A stretch of DNA of 6,520 nucleotides from JBIQLO01 sp044464175 (GTDB taxonomy: Bacteria; Planctomycetota; Phycisphaerae; Tepidisphaerales; Tepidisphaeraceae): contig JBIQLO010000213.1 in assembly GCA_044464175.1 (NCBI GenBank), forward strand, positions 1-6,520. The letters run 5' to 3'. The translations under genes were made by a program, and so were the position numbers. Position 1 is the first letter of the stretch; the number at the start of each line of letters is the position of its first letter. Positions 5,973 to 6,520 of the stretch are shown in pieces. The notes under the pieces are model-generated. The model searched no databases. It was not told where the DNA came from and saw only the letters and a program-made list of their open reading frames with translations.

Positions 5973-6377
5973 CTACGCCGCTGCCATCTGAGCAATCAAG
6001 CGTTCTTGCTGTGAATCAAGAACACATCGGTATTGCTGAACAAACTCCGCAATCGTATACCGTTTTCCCGAAAACTCTGGGCTAGATACCTTATCATACT
6101 GTTTTTCACGCAGAGCGAATCCCATGATATCCACGATTTGATCGACAAATATTTGATTCTCGTAGTCGTCCCAAAAGGGAAGATTTCGCAACTCTACCTT
6201 GAATCGATCCGATGATCGCAATTGACCAGGGTGAACTTTTGCGAGCTCCGCAATGGCCCGTCGTATTGAGAGTGCAACAAACAACTCCACTACACCCACT
6301 ATAGAAAAGCATTCCATTGCGAACATTTCAGCCGGCTGTTCTTCACGAGTTTGAAAATTTACGGAATCGACCATCAT
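5973..6377 (-). CDS. Hypothetical protein, 134 aa, unrecognised
   Basis: I do not recognise the family. The start is one of two adjacent ATGs at 6377 and 6374; the frame stays open for 17 more codons upstream (to 6428) but has no ATG, GTG or TTG there. Only a weak GGG lies 5-7 nt before the first ATG. Residues 18-37 (MFAMECFSIVGVVELFVALS) are hydrophobic but contain two Glu, and basic residues follow (IRRAIAEL), so this is more likely a buried or amphipathic helix than a clear membrane span. The middle is mixed (FKVELRNLPFWDDYENQIF) and the C-terminal third looks helical (FVQQYRCVLDSQQERLIAQM). It is a plausible soluble mostly-helical protein. Base composition is much closer to 45-50% GC than that of mfd, consistent with acquired DNA next to an IS remnant. 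Function cannot be inferred. Confidence 0.55.
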   Translation of the reverse strand: MMVDSVNFQTREEQPAEMFAMECFSIVGVVELFVALSIRRAIAELAKVHPGQLRSSDRFKVELRNLPFWDDYENQIFVDQIVDIMGFALREKQYDKVSSPEFSGKRYTIAEFVQQYRCVLDSQQERLIAQMAAA

Positions 6378-6402
6378 TTTTACCCATGAATATACATCCC
6401 AA

Positions 6403-6519
6403 TCACAAATAACCCTTAATATGCTTGGTCACTTCGTATGCAAGCGTAAGCCCATCTTCGAATGAGTGAACCCCTCCCCGTCAACTGGGCGCGCATTGGG
6501 CTAAATTAAGGTGGACTCG
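6403..6519 (-). pseudogene. C-terminal protein fragment with an in-frame TGA, gene runs off the window
   Basis: The minus-strand frame ending at the TGA 6403-6405 reads GGVHSFEDGLTLAYEV, then TKHIKGYL, over 25 codons (6406-6480), which is strikingly protein-like in composition. A TGA at 6481-6483 interrupts the same frame, and beyond it the reading continues as VHLNLAQCAPS to the window edge. There is no start codon in the 25-codon stretch. It is either the end of a gene broken by a nonsense change or frameshift, or chance. If real, its stop lies 25 nt before the ATG of the 134-aa gene, an operon-like spacing. I do not recognise the family. Confidence 0.3.
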
Positions 6520-6520
6520 C

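Noticed and set aside
5852..6085. A 77-codon plus-strand frame starting inside the transposase
   Set aside because: It has no RBS, overlaps the transposase C-terminus in another frame, and runs antisense to the 134-aa gene.

Overview
The window looks like a piece of a GC-rich bacterial chromosome. The best guess is a Planctomycetota or related PVC lineage. That guess rests on the sequence style of the Mfd N-terminus (LWGSSAALVTAAL, then LVCGHLDEADDLADD), on the TPR protein, and on the type of rve_3 transposase. It was made from memory of these families, without a search, and should be treated as moderate confidence. The left three quarters (1-4740) is dense, GC-rich housekeeping DNA. The right quarter (about 5240-6520) is AT-richer and mobile or accessory in character.

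Layout. Positions 3-545 (+) hold the C-terminal 180 codons of a tetratricopeptide-repeat protein that begins outside the window. It converges on a minus-strand gene for a secreted DUF4142 protein (654-1214), with a 32-nt near-perfect palindrome at 577-608 as the likely terminator. Behind it, on the same strand and 123 nt away, lies a complete mfd gene (1338-4739, 1133 aa), the transcription-repair coupling factor. It has intact UvrB-like, RNA-polymerase-interaction, translocase and TRCF C-terminal modules. It also carries an extra segment of about 20 residues, next to a hairpin, just ahead of the polymerase-interaction domain.

Upstream of mfd is roughly 500 nt without a credible gene (4740-5240). 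It is not featureless. It contains a five-tract G-quadruplex motif on the mfd template strand, a pair of 29-nt imperfect inverted repeats around an AT-rich core with two small hairpins, a terminator-like hairpin plus T8 that no visible gene explains, and a perfect 9-bp GC hairpin. Next come two near-identical 18-nt AAGGAG(A/G)AGTGTCCCCCT repeats and the 3' half of an rve/DDE transposase (to 5895). Together these look like an insertion-sequence remnant that lost its N-terminal half.

The last 600 nt hold an unrecognised 134-aa minus-strand gene (5973-6377). Upstream of it on the same strand is a protein-like C-terminal fragment interrupted by an in-frame TGA, probably a decayed or partial gene.

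The only gene with a firmly assignable job is mfd: rescue of stalled RNA polymerase and recruitment of UvrA to DNA lesions. The DUF4142 gene may be co-transcribed downstream of it, but nothing visible links them functionally. I did not find a convincing new multi-gene system. The most interesting unexplained material is the structured intergenic region upstream of mfd.
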